DNA of 64,000 nt, taken from NCBI RefSeq assembly GCF_012927275.1, contig NZ_JABBGG010000013.1, forward strand, positions 1 through 64,000, read 5' to 3'. This stretch comes from Massilia polaris (lineage in GTDB: Bacteria > Pseudomonadota > Gammaproteobacteria > Burkholderiales > Burkholderiaceae_D). The stretch's first letter is position 1, and each line of letters opens with the position of its first letter. A model generated the notes under the pieces. It was not told the DNA's origin and ran no database searches. It worked only from the letters and a program-made list of their open reading frames with translations. The position numbers and the translations under genes were made by a program. Shown here one piece after another: positions 27,623-38,779 of the stretch.

Positions 27623-28585
27623 TTACCCAATCTTTTTAGCACCAGCAGCACGACCTGCTTCGCTGGTGGACATTGCACCGGAGATCAGAACCGAGTGAAC
27701 GTCGGCGCTGAACGAGCGAACATCTTCCATTGCCGACTTGTTGCGGCGGACCAGCCAGTTGTAACCCAGAACTGCTGGAACTGCGACGAACAGACCGAAC
27801 GCGGTCATGATCAGTGCTTCACCAACTGGACCTGCGACCTTGTCGATCGACGCGTTACCCGACATACCGATAGCGGTCAGCGCGTTGTAGATGCCCCAAA
27901 CGGTACCGAACAGGCCGATGAACGGCGAGGTCGAACCAACGGTTGCCAGGAACGACAGGCCGTCTTGCAGACGCGACTGAACTTTTTCAACAGCGCGCTG
28001 GATCGACATCGTTACCCAGGTCGACAGGTCGATCTGCTCAAGCAGGGCGCCGTCGTGGTGCTGGGTTGCCTTGGTGCCGGTTTCAGCGATGAAGCGGAAC
28101 GGGCTGCCTTCTTTCAGGGTTGCCGAACCGGCTGCGATCGACGAAGCTTTCCAGAACTTGGCCTGGGCTTCTTTCGACTGCTTCATGATCTTGGCCTGGT
28201 CGATCAGCTTGGTGATCAGGATGTACCACGAACCCATCGACATCAGCGACAGGATGATCAGGGTGCCTTTCGACACGAAGTCGCCTTCTTCCCAGAGGGC
28301 TTCGATGCCGTACGGGTTCTTGACTTCTTCTTTTTCGCCGGCAGCGACGTCGCCAGCCGGTGCCGCTTCAGCAGCTGCAGCGTCAGCCGCAGGAGCTGCA
28401 GCGTCAGCTGCCGGTGCGGCTGCGTCAGCTGCCGGTGCGGCTGCGTCAGCTGCAGGTGCAGCTGCTTCAGCTGCAGGTGCAGCTGGTGCGTCCGCGAACG
28501 CTGGTGCGGAAACCAGTGCGCCGGCAGCCGTGAGCGAGAACAGGACAGCCGCCAACATAGCGGACAAACGGGTATTCTTAAACAT
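27623..28585 (-). CDS. exbB: ExbB/TolQ/MotA proton channel protein with signal peptide and repeat region
   Basis: The 320-residue protein starts with a signal peptide (about 1-31) and an Ala/Pro/Asp heptad-like repeat (about 33-78). Three helices of the MotA/TolQ/ExbB domain follow, with FIGLFGTVWGIYNALTAIG near residue 215 and GEALIMTAFGLFVAVPAVLGYN near residue 250. It forms the pentameric channel driving TonB. The periplasmic N-terminal extension is like that of long ExbB proteins. It follows tonB by 87 bp. Confidence 0.93.
   Translation of the reverse strand: MFKNTRLSAMLAAVLFSLTAAGALVSAPAFADAPAAPAAEAAAPAADAAAPAADAAAPAADAAAPAADAAAAEAAPAGDVAAGEKEEVKNPYGIEALWEEGDFVSKGTLIILSLMSMGSWYILITKLIDQAKIMKQSKEAQAKFWKASSIAAGSATLKEGSPFRFIAETGTKATQHHDGALLEQIDLSTWVTMSIQRAVEKVQSRLQDGLSFLATVGSTSPFIGLFGTVWGIYNALTAIGMSGNASIDKVAGPVGEALIMTAFGLFVAVPAVLGYNWLVRRNKSAMEDVRSFSADVHSVLISGAMSTSEAGRAAGAKKIG
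28352..28489 (-). repeat. 21-bp tandem repeat inside exbB
   Basis: The coding sequence repeats a seven-residue unit (APAADAA) about four to five times. The nucleotide copies are close to identical (GCTGCGTCAGCTGCCGGTGCG-type units). In-frame slippage could change the length of the periplasmic arm. Confidence 0.8.
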
Positions 28586-28672
28586 GCTTCCTCCAAATTT
28601 ATAAAATAATCAGTTCGCTGAACGTATCGACAACGAAAATCACAGTTTGAGACCTGACTGCTGTCTCGGTTT

Positions 28673-29332
28673 TTATTCCAGCGTCCAGACGTATTGCATT
28701 GTCATCCAAGCTTGTTCCGGCTTGCCGTCATTCATACCTGGCTTGAAACGGCACTTCGAGATGCCGCTTACCGCCGCTTTGTCCAGATCGCGGAAGCCAG
28801 ACGACTTGACGATCTTGGAATCTGCCACCCGGCCATCAGTACCGATCAGGAACTGCAGGGTCACGGTGCCGGTCTCTTCGTTGCGCAGCGAGGCTTTAGG
28901 CCATTCTGGTTTTGCGCAAGTGCTGAAATCGGCAACCGCTGCCACGCGCATCGGAGCGGCTTTGGCTACTGGTGCTGAGGTCGGTGCTGGTGGGGCCGGT
29001 GGGGCAAGCTCGTTGCTCGCCGGTTTAACGCTCGTCGCATTCGAGATCGCGTTTTGTACCGGCGGAGGCTGCTGCACGTTCACTTCAACCGGGGGAATGA
29101 ATGGTGGCGGTGGAGCCTTCATTTCCGGTGGTGGTGGCGGCGGCGGTGCTTCCGGTGGTGGCGGAGGCGCTACCTCTTCAATAATCTTTGTCTCCACGGC
29201 TTCGGCCATTTTGGTGACCATACGGGTCCCGAGACCGCTGACGATGCCCCATGCCACGAGAGCGTGGAGGATGACAACGACCGCGATACCAGTGAAATTC
29301 TTTCCCGGGTCCTTCTCATGCGAAAAATTCAT
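28673..29332 (-). CDS. tonB: TonB energy transducer
   Basis: From the ATG at 29332 the 219-residue protein has one N-terminal helix (about 14-32), a proline-rich spacer (about 48-78, with runs of five to seven Pro) and a C-terminal TonB domain with VTLQFLIGTDGRVADSKI near residue 160. It passes proton-motive force from ExbB/ExbD to outer-membrane receptors. GGAG lies nine bases before this ATG; an upstream in-frame ATG at 29386 lacks such a site. It is the first gene of the tonB-exbB-exbD-exbD-TPR operon. Confidence 0.93.
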   Translation of the reverse strand: MNFSHEKDPGKNFTGIAVVVILHALVAWGIVSGLGTRMVTKMAEAVETKIIEEVAPPPPPEAPPPPPPPEMKAPPPPFIPPVEVNVQQPPPVQNAISNATSVKPASNELAPPAPPAPTSAPVAKAAPMRVAAVADFSTCAKPEWPKASLRNEETGTVTLQFLIGTDGRVADSKIVKSSGFRDLDKAAVSGISKCRFKPGMNDGKPEQAWMTMQYVWTLE

Positions 29333-29421
29333 GCCTGCTTTCTCCAATACCAACTCTTTTTTGTTGCTACTAAACCCACAAAACACGACAAAATCTTGAG
29401 CCGCATCCGGGACATCAAAGA

Positions 29422-29450
29422 ATTATACCTACGAATTCTTTTTTTCACAT
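29422..29450 (-). promoter_or_regulatory. Probable promoter of the tonB operon
   Basis: A perfect TATAAT lies on the minus strand at 29422-29427, about 90 bp before the tonB start. A weak -35-like TGTGAA sits 16 bp further upstream. No convincing Fur box was seen around it. Confidence 0.5.
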
Positions 29451-29465
29451 ATGTTTTTGCATGCG

Positions 29466-29517
29466 AAAACCCTCTCGCAGCGAGCTCTTCCGGTAGTTCG
29501 GAAGGCGCCGCAGAGGG
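29466..29517 (-). terminator. Terminator hairpin between spoVR and tonB
   Basis: On the minus strand CCCTCT...AGAGGG form the base (29512-29517 with 29470-29475) and CTTCCG/CGGAAG an inner stem, followed by GGGTTTT. It separates the spoVR transcript from the tonB promoter. The gap from 29333 to 29812 contains this, the promoter and the inverted repeat at 29598, but no gene. Confidence 0.7.
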
Positions 29518-29597
29518 CCGGAAACTAGTTCAAGAAAGAAAGAAAAGACAGAATTACAATCTGTTGTGCATTTGCCTGGGTGCCGTTGTAAATTCGC

Positions 29598-29618
29598 ATT
29601 GCCATAGAATATGGCAAT
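29598..29618. promoter_or_regulatory. Perfect 9-bp inverted repeat downstream of spoVR
   Basis: ATTGCCATA (29598-29606) and TATGGCAAT (29610-29618) enclose GAA. This has the size of a dimeric regulator's operator. It lies about 170 bp upstream of the tonB -10, beyond the hairpin, so its target is unclear. Confidence 0.4.
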
Positions 29619-29812
29619 ACATTGGTGCCAAAGTAAGTCAGCCCGCAAAAGATTATTCAGATGGGCATGGCTAATATTATAACTATAGCCAGTTTCGGTA
29701 AGCGGTGGCGTTCTGTTGAAAGTCATGCGGGGGGATGGCAGGGGCGGGGACTTGCTGGTCCTGGTATAGCCACAGGTTATGCCAGGACCAATACTCTACA
29801 TACGGCAGGCGG

Positions 29813-31345
29813 CTAGTCGCGCTGGCGCTTTTCGCGCTTGACGTCGAGGCTGCTGACCACTTGCCCGGACGGGTCGACCGTCTCGAGCCTGACGTCGAAG
29901 CCCCACAGGCGGGCCACGTGGCGCAGCACCTCCTGGGCCTGCTGGTTCAGCGGGCGCCGCTGGAACTGGGTGTGGCGCAAGGTCAGTGCGCGGTCGTCGC
30001 GCGTATTGACCTGCCAGACCTGGATGTTCGGCTCGCGGTTGCCCAGGTTGTACTGCTCGGCCAGTTGCTGGCGTACGTAGCGGTAGCCCGCTTCGTCGTG
30101 GATCGCCGAGACCGTCAGCTTGTCGTTCCTGTCGTCGTCGAGGACGGCGAAGAAGTGGAAGTCGCGGATCAGCTTGGGCGACAGGTACTGGGCGATGAAG
30201 CTTTCGTCCTTGAAGTTGCGCATGGCGAAATCAAGCGCCTTCTTCCAGTCGGTGCCGGCCATGCCGGGGAACCACTCGCGGTCCTCCGGTGTCGGGTTCT
30301 CGCAGATGCGGCGGATGTCGCTCATCATCGCAAAGCCAAGCGCATACGGGTTGATGCCGCTGTAGTACGGGCTGGTGGCGGGCGGCTGGTAGACCACGTT
30401 GGTATGGCTCTGCAAGAACTCGAGCATGAAGCCGTCGCCGACCACGCCCTCTTTATATAGTTCCTGCAAGATCGTGTAGTGCCAGAAGGTGGCCCAGCCT
30501 TCGTTCATCACCTGGGTCTGGCGCTGCGGGTAGAAATACTGCGAGATCTTGCGCGTGATGCGCACCAGCTCGCGCTGCCACGGCTCCAGCAGCGGCGCGT
30601 ACTTCTCTATGAAGTACAGCAGGTTCTCTTCCGGCTCGGGCGGGAAGCGCGGCACCGCCTCGTCGGCCACTTCCTCGTCGCGCCGCGGCACCGTGCGCCA
30701 CAGCGCGTTGACCTGCGACTGTGCATACTCCTCGCGCTCTTTCTGGCGCGCGTTCTCCTGCGCCATCGACAGCTTGGCCGGGCGCTTGTAGCGGTCGACC
30801 CCGTAGTTTTGCAAGGCATGGCATGAATCGAGCAGCAGCTCCACCGCGTCGATGCCGTGGCGCCGCTCGCATTCGGCGATGTAGTTCTTCGCAAACACCA
30901 TGTAGTCGACGATCGCGTCGGCATCGGTCCAGGTGCGGAACAGGTAGTTTCCCTTGAAGAAGGAGTTGTGGCCGTAGGCGGCGTGGGCGATCACCAGCGC
31001 CTGCATCGCCAGGCTGTTCTCTTCCATCAGGTAGGCGATGCACGGGTTCGAGTTGATGACGATTTCGTAGGCGAGGCCCATCTGGCCGCGCTTGTAGCTC
31101 TTCTCGGTGGTCAGGAAGTGCTTGCCGAACGACCAGTGGTTGTACGAGACCGGCATGCCGACCGAGGTGTAGGCATCCATCATCTGCTCGGCGGTGATGA
31201 TTTCGAGCTGGTTCGGGTAGGTGTCGAGGCCGAAGCTGCTGGCCACGCGGCGGATTTCCTCGTGCGCGTGCTCGATCAGGTCAAAGGTCCACTCCGACTG
31301 TTCGGGCAGGGCGCGCGGATTTTTCGGGTCTCTGGGCATCGTCAA
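29813..31345 (-). CDS. SpoVR family protein (YcgB-like)
   Basis: The 510-residue protein matches the SpoVR family: it opens with SEWTFDLIEHAHEEIRRVA and contains VINSNPCIAYLMEENS near residue 91, MNEGWATFWHY near residue 283 and YQPPATSPYYSGINPYALG near residue 318. The biochemical role is unknown; in Bacillus the namesake affects spore cortex, and in enterobacteria it is stress-induced. It starts 11 bp after the DUF444 gene and completes the conserved prkA-DUF444-spoVR set. Confidence 0.94.
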   Translation of the reverse strand: MTMPRDPKNPRALPEQSEWTFDLIEHAHEEIRRVASSFGLDTYPNQLEIITAEQMMDAYTSVGMPVSYNHWSFGKHFLTTEKSYKRGQMGLAYEIVINSNPCIAYLMEENSLAMQALVIAHAAYGHNSFFKGNYLFRTWTDADAIVDYMVFAKNYIAECERRHGIDAVELLLDSCHALQNYGVDRYKRPAKLSMAQENARQKEREEYAQSQVNALWRTVPRRDEEVADEAVPRFPPEPEENLLYFIEKYAPLLEPWQRELVRITRKISQYFYPQRQTQVMNEGWATFWHYTILQELYKEGVVGDGFMLEFLQSHTNVVYQPPATSPYYSGINPYALGFAMMSDIRRICENPTPEDREWFPGMAGTDWKKALDFAMRNFKDESFIAQYLSPKLIRDFHFFAVLDDDRNDKLTVSAIHDEAGYRYVRQQLAEQYNLGNREPNIQVWQVNTRDDRALTLRHTQFQRRPLNQQAQEVLRHVARLWGFDVRLETVDPSGQVVSSLDVKREKRQRD

Positions 31346-31356
31346 TACTCTCTCGG

Positions 31357-32625
31357 CTATTTCACCTGCTTCTTGAACAATTCGCGGAACACCGGATAGA
31401 TGTCGGCCGGCGTGACGATCTTCTGCATCGAGAAGTTACGGTGATGATCCATCACTTCGGCGTACTGTTCCCACAGGTTCTGCTGCGGACCTTCGGTGAT
31501 CTCCACGTAGGTGTAATACTGCACCTGCGGCATGATGGCGTTGATCAGCAGCTGCTTGCACAGCACCGAGTCGTTGTCCCAGTTGTCGCCGTCGGAAGCC
31601 TGCGCCACGTAGCTGTTCCAGTCGCCGCTGCCGTAACGCTCGCTGATAATTTTCTGCAGCAGGTGCAGCGCCGACGACACCACGGTGCCGCCCGATTCGC
31701 GCGAGTGGAAAAATTCGTTTTCGTCCACCTCGGCCGCTGCCGTATGGTGGCGGATGAACACCACATCGATCTTGTCGTAGACGCGCTTGAGGAACAGGTA
31801 CAGCAGGATGAAGAAGCGCTTGGCGGTGTCCTTGCGGCCTTCGTCCATCGAGCCGGAGACGTCCATGATGCAGAACATGACGGCCTGGGTGCTCGGCTTG
31901 GGCACCTTGATGCGGTTGCTGTAGCGCAGGTCGAACGGGTCGATGAAGGGGATCGCCAGCAGCCGGGTGTGCTGGCGCTGCAGCTCCTTCTTCACTTCCA
32001 GCACCGCCGGGTCGTCCTCGGGCATGCCCTCGGCCAGCATCCGGGTCAGCTCATCCTCGAGGCGCGCGATCTCCTTGCGCGAGCCGCCGCCCACCGCGAT
32101 GCGCCGCCCCAGCGCGCCGCGCAGGGAGCGCAGCACATGGATGTTGGACGGCGTGCCGGACATGTTGAAGCCGGCGCGCTGGTTCTTGAATTCGGGCGTC
32201 TGCGTCAGCTGCGTCTTGATCATGTTGGGCAGCTCGAGGTCCTCGAAGAAGTAATTCATGAATTCTTCGCGCGTGAGCTCGAACATGAAGTCGTCCTGGG
32301 TGGTGTCCTCGCTGTTGCCGGCCCGTCCCCGTCCGGCCCCGCCGCCGCTGCGCGGGCGGTTGAACTGGTCGCCTTTCTGGTATTCGGTATTGCCGGGGTT
32401 GACGGTCTCCCACACGCCGCCATGCGCGTGGCCGAAATGCGGCTCGCCCACGTCCTTGACGGGGATCGAGACCTTTTCGCCGTTCTCAATGTCGGTGATC
32501 GAGCGGCCCTTGATGGCGCGCCCGACGGCATCCTTGATCTGGCTCTTGTAACGCCGTAGGAAGCGCTCGCGGTTGATCGCTGACTTGTTCTTGCCTTGCA
32601 AGCGTCGGTCGATGAGGTAAGTCAA
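31357..32625 (-). CDS. DUF444 (YeaH/YhbH) family protein
   Basis: The 422-residue protein has the family N-terminus (YLIDRRLQGKNKSAINRERFLRRYK) and a von Willebrand A-like half with the metal site DVSGSMDEGRKD near residue 250. The segment from about 80 to 110 is Gly/Arg-rich. It acts with PrkA kinase in stress and nutrient-limitation responses; its direct function is unknown. It lies 63 bp after prkA and 11 bp before spoVR. Confidence 0.94.
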   Translation of the reverse strand: MTYLIDRRLQGKNKSAINRERFLRRYKSQIKDAVGRAIKGRSITDIENGEKVSIPVKDVGEPHFGHAHGGVWETVNPGNTEYQKGDQFNRPRSGGGAGRGRAGNSEDTTQDDFMFELTREEFMNYFFEDLELPNMIKTQLTQTPEFKNQRAGFNMSGTPSNIHVLRSLRGALGRRIAVGGGSRKEIARLEDELTRMLAEGMPEDDPAVLEVKKELQRQHTRLLAIPFIDPFDLRYSNRIKVPKPSTQAVMFCIMDVSGSMDEGRKDTAKRFFILLYLFLKRVYDKIDVVFIRHHTAAAEVDENEFFHSRESGGTVVSSALHLLQKIISERYGSGDWNSYVAQASDGDNWDNDSVLCKQLLINAIMPQVQYYTYVEITEGPQQNLWEQYAEVMDHHRNFSMQKIVTPADIYPVFRELFKKQVK

Positions 32626-32688
32626 AGCGGACCTCCTGCTGAAATTCGTGCCCGGACGGCGCGCCTGCGCCGGTCCGGTACTTCCATC

Positions 32689-34611
32689 TTACGACGATTT
32701 TCGAACGCGCAGGTACCATTCGCACAGCAGGCGCACCTGCTTGGCGGTATAGCCTTTTTCCACCATGCGCGCGACGAAGTCGGCATGCTTGTTGGCGTCT
32801 TCCGCACTGGCTTTTGCATTGAACGAGATCACCGGCAGCAGTTCCTCGGTATTCGAGAACATTTTCTTCTCGATTACCGTGCGGAACTTCTCGTAGCTGG
32901 TCCACGCCGGGTTTTTCCCGCCGTTGGTGGCGCGTGCGCGCAGGCCGAAGTTGACGATCTCGTTGCGGAAATCCTTCGGGTTCGAAATGCCGGCCGGCTT
33001 CTCGATCTTTTCCAGTTCGGCGTTCAGCGCTTCGCGGTCGAAGCTTTCGCCGGTGTCCGGATCGCGGAATTCCTGGTCCTGGATCCAGAAATCGGCAAAC
33101 GTCACGTAGCGGTCGAAGATGTTCTGGCCATACTCCGAATAGCTTTCGAGGTAGGCGGTCTGGATCTCCTTGCCGATGAAGTCGACATAACGCTGCGCCA
33201 GGTGCTCCTTGACGTACGAGAAGTAGCGCTGCTCGAGCTCGGGCGCGAACTGCTCGCGCTCGATCTGCTGCTCCAGTACATACAGCAGGTGCACCGGATT
33301 GGCCGCCACTTCCGAATTGTCGAAGTTGAAGACCTTCGACAAAATCTTGAAGGCGAAGCGGGTCGACAGGCCGTTCATGCCTTCGTCCACGCCGGCGTAG
33401 TCGGCGTATTCGTGGATCGACTTGGCTTTCGGGTCGGTGTCCTTCAGGTTGTCGCCGTCGTACACCAGCATCTTCGAGAAGATGCTGGAATTCTCCGGAT
33501 CCTTCAGGCGCGACAGGATCGCGAACTGCGCCATCATCTTCATCGTGCCGGGCGCGCAAGGCGCTTTCTCGAGCGACGAATTGCGGATCAGTTTTTCGTA
33601 GATATGCACTTCGTCCGACACGCGCAGGCAGTACGGCACCTTGACGATGTAAATACGGTCGAGGAAAGCTTCATTGTTGCGGTTGTTGCGGAAGGTCTTC
33701 CACTCCGACTCGTTCGAGTGCGCCAGCACGATGCCTTCGAACGGAATCGCGCCGAAGCCCTCGGTGCCTTTGTAATTACTCTCCTGCGTGGCCGTCAGCA
33801 GCGGGTGCAGCACCTTGATCGGCGCCTTGAACATCTCGACGAATTCCATCAGGCCCTGGTTGCCGAGGCACAGGCCGCCCGAGTAGCTGTAGGCGTCCGG
33901 ATCGTCCTGCGCATAGTCTTCCAGCCTGCGGATGTCGACCTTGCCGACCAGCGAAGAGATGTCCTGGTTGTTCTCGTCGCCCGGCTCGGTTTTCGAGATG
34001 GCGACCTGCTTGAGCACCGACGGGTAGCGCTTCACCACGCGGAACTTGTTGATGTCGCCATTGAACTCGTGCAGGCGCTTGACCGCCCACGGGCTCGGGA
34101 TGGTGCGCAGGTAGCGCCGCGGGATGCCGTAGTCTTCTTCGAGGATGACGCCGTCTTCGTCTTCGTTGAACAGGCCAAGCGGCGACTCGTTCACCGGCGA
34201 ACCCTTGATCGCGTAGAACGGCACCTGTTCCATCAGGTGCTTGAGCTTTTCCGCGATCGACGACTTGCCGCCGCCGACCGGGCCAAGCAGGTAGAGGATC
34301 TGCTTGCGTTCCTCCAGTCCTTGCGCCGCGTGGCGGAAGTACGAGACGACCTGCTCGATCACTTCCTCCATGCCGTAGAACTCCGCGAATGCCGGATACA
34401 GTTTGATGACCTTGTTGGCGAAGATGCGCGACAGGCGCGTGTCGTTACGCGTGTCGACCAGTCTCGGCGCGCCGATCGCCGCAAGCATTCGCTCGGGCGC
34501 GCTGGCGTAGGTCAGCGGATCCTTCTTGCACAGTGCCAGATACTCGGAAAGCGAATATTCCTCTTCACGGGTACGCTCGTAGCGAGCTGCGTAGTTGTCA
34601 AAAATGGTCAT
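32689..34611 (-). CDS. prkA: PrkA family serine protein kinase (YeaG-like)
   Basis: From ATG 34611 the 640-residue protein begins MTIFDNYAARYERTREEEYS and has an AAA-type ATPase with P-loop LLGPVGGGKSSIAEKLKHLM near residue 110, then the PrkA C-terminal domain. I prefer this start to an ATG 17 codons upstream because AAAGGA sits seven bases before it. In E. coli YeaG is induced under nitrogen and stationary-phase stress. It leads the prkA-DUF444-spoVR operon. Confidence 0.95.
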   Translation of the reverse strand: MTIFDNYAARYERTREEEYSLSEYLALCKKDPLTYASAPERMLAAIGAPRLVDTRNDTRLSRIFANKVIKLYPAFAEFYGMEEVIEQVVSYFRHAAQGLEERKQILYLLGPVGGGKSSIAEKLKHLMEQVPFYAIKGSPVNESPLGLFNEDEDGVILEEDYGIPRRYLRTIPSPWAVKRLHEFNGDINKFRVVKRYPSVLKQVAISKTEPGDENNQDISSLVGKVDIRRLEDYAQDDPDAYSYSGGLCLGNQGLMEFVEMFKAPIKVLHPLLTATQESNYKGTEGFGAIPFEGIVLAHSNESEWKTFRNNRNNEAFLDRIYIVKVPYCLRVSDEVHIYEKLIRNSSLEKAPCAPGTMKMMAQFAILSRLKDPENSSIFSKMLVYDGDNLKDTDPKAKSIHEYADYAGVDEGMNGLSTRFAFKILSKVFNFDNSEVAANPVHLLYVLEQQIEREQFAPELEQRYFSYVKEHLAQRYVDFIGKEIQTAYLESYSEYGQNIFDRYVTFADFWIQDQEFRDPDTGESFDREALNAELEKIEKPAGISNPKDFRNEIVNFGLRARATNGGKNPAWTSYEKFRTVIEKKMFSNTEELLPVISFNAKASAEDANKHADFVARMVEKGYTAKQVRLLCEWYLRVRKSS

Positions 34612-36232
<1,621 letters not shown>

Positions 36233-36238
36233 ACGCAC

Positions 36239-38770
36239 ATGCTGAGCCAATCCCTGCGCATGACGGCGCGCGACTGGCGCGCCGGCGAACTGCGCTTCCT
36301 GCTGATCGCCCTGATCGTCGCCGTCTCGGCGCTGTCGGCGGTCGGCTTCTTCATCGACCGCATGCGCACGGGCCTGAACCGCGACGCGCACCAGCTGCTC
36401 GGCGCCGACCTGCTGGTCGGCGCCGACCAGCCGGTCCAGCCCGAATGGCGGCGCGAAGCCGAACGGCGCGGCCTGGTGCTGGCCGATACGGTCGTCTTCC
36501 CAAGCATGGCGCAGGCGGGCGAGGGCGAAGACTCGATGGCCCAGCTGGCGTCGATCAAGGCGGTCTCCAAAGGCTACCCGCTGCGCGGCCAGGTCAAGAT
36601 CACGCAAGACCCGGCGCAGGCTGGCGAAGCGCTGGGCGAACGCACGCGCGACACGCCGGCGCCGGGCACGGTGTGGGTCGACCCGCAGATACTCACCGCG
36701 CTGAACACCCGCGTAGGCGGCGCCATCACGGTGGGCGACAAGCGCTTCGCGATCGCCCAGCTCATCGCCACCGAACCGGACCGCGGCGCCGCGTTCGTCA
36801 ACTTCGCCCCGCGCGTGATGATGGCGCTGGACGACCTGGCCGCGACCGGGCTGGTCGAAAACGGCTCGCGCGTGACTTACCGCATGCAAGTGGCTTCGCC
36901 ATCGAACAACGACATGGCGCGCGTCTCCGAATACGAAGCCTGGCTCAAGAACCAGATCTCGGCTGGCAAGGTCAAGGGCGTGCGCATCGAGTCGCTCGAA
37001 AACGGCCGCCCTGAAATGAACGCGACGCTGGACCGCGCCGACCGCTTCCTGTCGCTGGTCGGCCTGCTGTCGGCGATGCTGGCCGCGGTGGCGGTCGCGA
37101 TGGCCGCGCGCCGCTTCATGCTGCGCCACCTCGACGCCTGCGCGATGCTGCGCTGCCTCGGACTCACGCAAAACCAGGTCACCGCGCTGTACCTGATCGA
37201 ATTCACGCTGGTTGGCCTGGCGGGCAGCCTGGTGGGCGTGCTGGTTGGCTTCGGCGCGCACTACATCCTGCTCGAACTGCTTGGCAACCTGGTCGCCGCC
37301 GACCTGCCGCCGGTTTCGCTGCTGCCCGCATTCCAGGGAGTCGCAACCGGCATGCTGCTGCTGGTTGGCTTCGCGCTGCCGCCGGTGCTCCAGCTGCGCA
37401 ATGTCCCGCACAACCGCGTCATCCGGCGCGAGCAGGCAGCGCCGAAGCCGATGGCGCTGGCCACTTACGGGCTGGGCATCTGCGTGTTTGTCGGACTGCT
37501 GCTGTGGCAGGCGGGTGATATCAGGCTGGCACTGCTGACGGCGGCCGGCTTCCTGTTCGGCTTTGCCCTGTTTGCGCTGGTGGCATGGCTCGGCCTCCGC
37601 TCGCTCAAGCGGCTGCGCGGCGCGTTCGACAACCAGAGCTGGCGGTTTGCCGTCACCTCGCTGCAGCGCCGTCCCGGCGCGACCGTCGTGCAGGTGGTAT
37701 CGCTGGCGATGGGCCTGATGGCGCTGCTGATCCTGACCGTCGTACGCGGCGACCTGACGCAGGCGTGGCGCACCGCGACCCCGCCCGATGCGCCAAACCG
37801 TTTCGTGATCAACATCCAGGGCGACCAGAAGCCGGCCATTGAACAGCGCCTGCGCGGCGCCGGGGTGAAGGAAGTGGTGCTGTATCCGATGATCCGCGGC
37901 CGCCTGACCTCGGTCAACGGCACGGCGATCACGCGCGACACCTACGACAACGACGACGCGCGCCGCATGTCCGACCGCGAGTTCAACCTGTCGACGATGA
38001 AGGACATGCCGGCGACGAACGAGATCGTCGCCGGCAAGTGGTTCAGCGACGCACCCGGCGTGGCCGAGGCATCGGTGGAGCAGGGCATCGCGAAGACGCT
38101 GCGGCTCAAGCTGGGCGACGTCATGCGCTTCAATATCGGCGGGCTCGATGTCGATGCGAAGGTCACCAGCCTGCGCAAGCTGGAGTGGGGATCGATGCGG
38201 GCCAACTTCTTCGTCATCGTTAATCCGGCCGCGATGGAGTCGGCCGCGCAGACTTACATGACGGCGTTCCACCTGCCGGGAGACGGCGCAGCGCTTGGGA
38301 ATTCGCTGTCGCGCGAGTTCCCCAACCTGACGGTGATCGACGTCAGCGGGATCATTCGCCAGGTGCAGGAAGTGGTCGATCAGGTGGTCGTGGCGGTCGA
38401 GTTCCTGTTCATGTTCACGCTGGCTTCAGGAGTGCTGGTTCTGTATGCGGCGCTGATGGCCTCGCAGGACGAGCGCACCCGCGAGGCCGGGCTGCTGCGC
38501 GCGCTGGGGGCGACGCGCAAGCAGCTGTCGCGGGCCCAGTGGATCGAGTTTTCGCTGGTGGGCGGGCTGGCCGGGTTGCTGGCGGCAACGGGGGCGGCGG
38601 CGTTGGGCTGGGCCTTGGCGACGTACCAGTTCAAGTTCCCGTGGACGTTTAGCCCGACGGTCTGGCTGGCGGGTGTGGTTGTCGGGGCGCTGTGCGCGAT
38701 TATCGGCGGATGGCTGGGATTGAGAATGGTGCTCAGGCAGCCGCCGTTGCAGACCTTGCGCGAAGCCTAA
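36239..38770 (+). CDS. Large FtsX-type ABC transporter permease (YbbP-like)
   Basis: The 843-residue protein starts with an N-terminal helix (about 19-37), a long periplasmic domain, an FtsX domain of three or four helices (about 265-390), two further central helices, a second periplasmic domain, and a second FtsX domain at the C-terminus (about 715-835). This matches YbbP-like permeases. Its usual ATPase partner (YbbA-like) is not encoded next to it. Only six bases separate it from the deaminase gene. The substrate may be a lipid or lipoprotein, but that is inference. Confidence 0.88.
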   Translation: MLSQSLRMTARDWRAGELRFLLIALIVAVSALSAVGFFIDRMRTGLNRDAHQLLGADLLVGADQPVQPEWRREAERRGLVLADTVVFPSMAQAGEGEDSMAQLASIKAVSKGYPLRGQVKITQDPAQAGEALGERTRDTPAPGTVWVDPQILTALNTRVGGAITVGDKRFAIAQLIATEPDRGAAFVNFAPRVMMALDDLAATGLVENGSRVTYRMQVASPSNNDMARVSEYEAWLKNQISAGKVKGVRIESLENGRPEMNATLDRADRFLSLVGLLSAMLAAVAVAMAARRFMLRHLDACAMLRCLGLTQNQVTALYLIEFTLVGLAGSLVGVLVGFGAHYILLELLGNLVAADLPPVSLLPAFQGVATGMLLLVGFALPPVLQLRNVPHNRVIRREQAAPKPMALATYGLGICVFVGLLLWQAGDIRLALLTAAGFLFGFALFALVAWLGLRSLKRLRGAFDNQSWRFAVTSLQRRPGATVVQVVSLAMGLMALLILTVVRGDLTQAWRTATPPDAPNRFVINIQGDQKPAIEQRLRGAGVKEVVLYPMIRGRLTSVNGTAITRDTYDNDDARRMSDREFNLSTMKDMPATNEIVAGKWFSDAPGVAEASVEQGIAKTLRLKLGDVMRFNIGGLDVDAKVTSLRKLEWGSMRANFFVIVNPAAMESAAQTYMTAFHLPGDGAALGNSLSREFPNLTVIDVSGIIRQVQEVVDQVVVAVEFLFMFTLASGVLVLYAALMASQDERTREAGLLRALGATRKQLSRAQWIEFSLVGGLAGLLAATGAAALGWALATYQFKFPWTFSPTVWLAGVVVGALCAIIGGWLGLRMVLRQPPLQTLREA

Positions 38771-38779
38771 GGCCCGAAG

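Noticed and set aside
29387-29700. Fur box upstream of tonB
   Set aside because: I looked for GATAATGATAATCATTATC-like spacing and found no convincing match.
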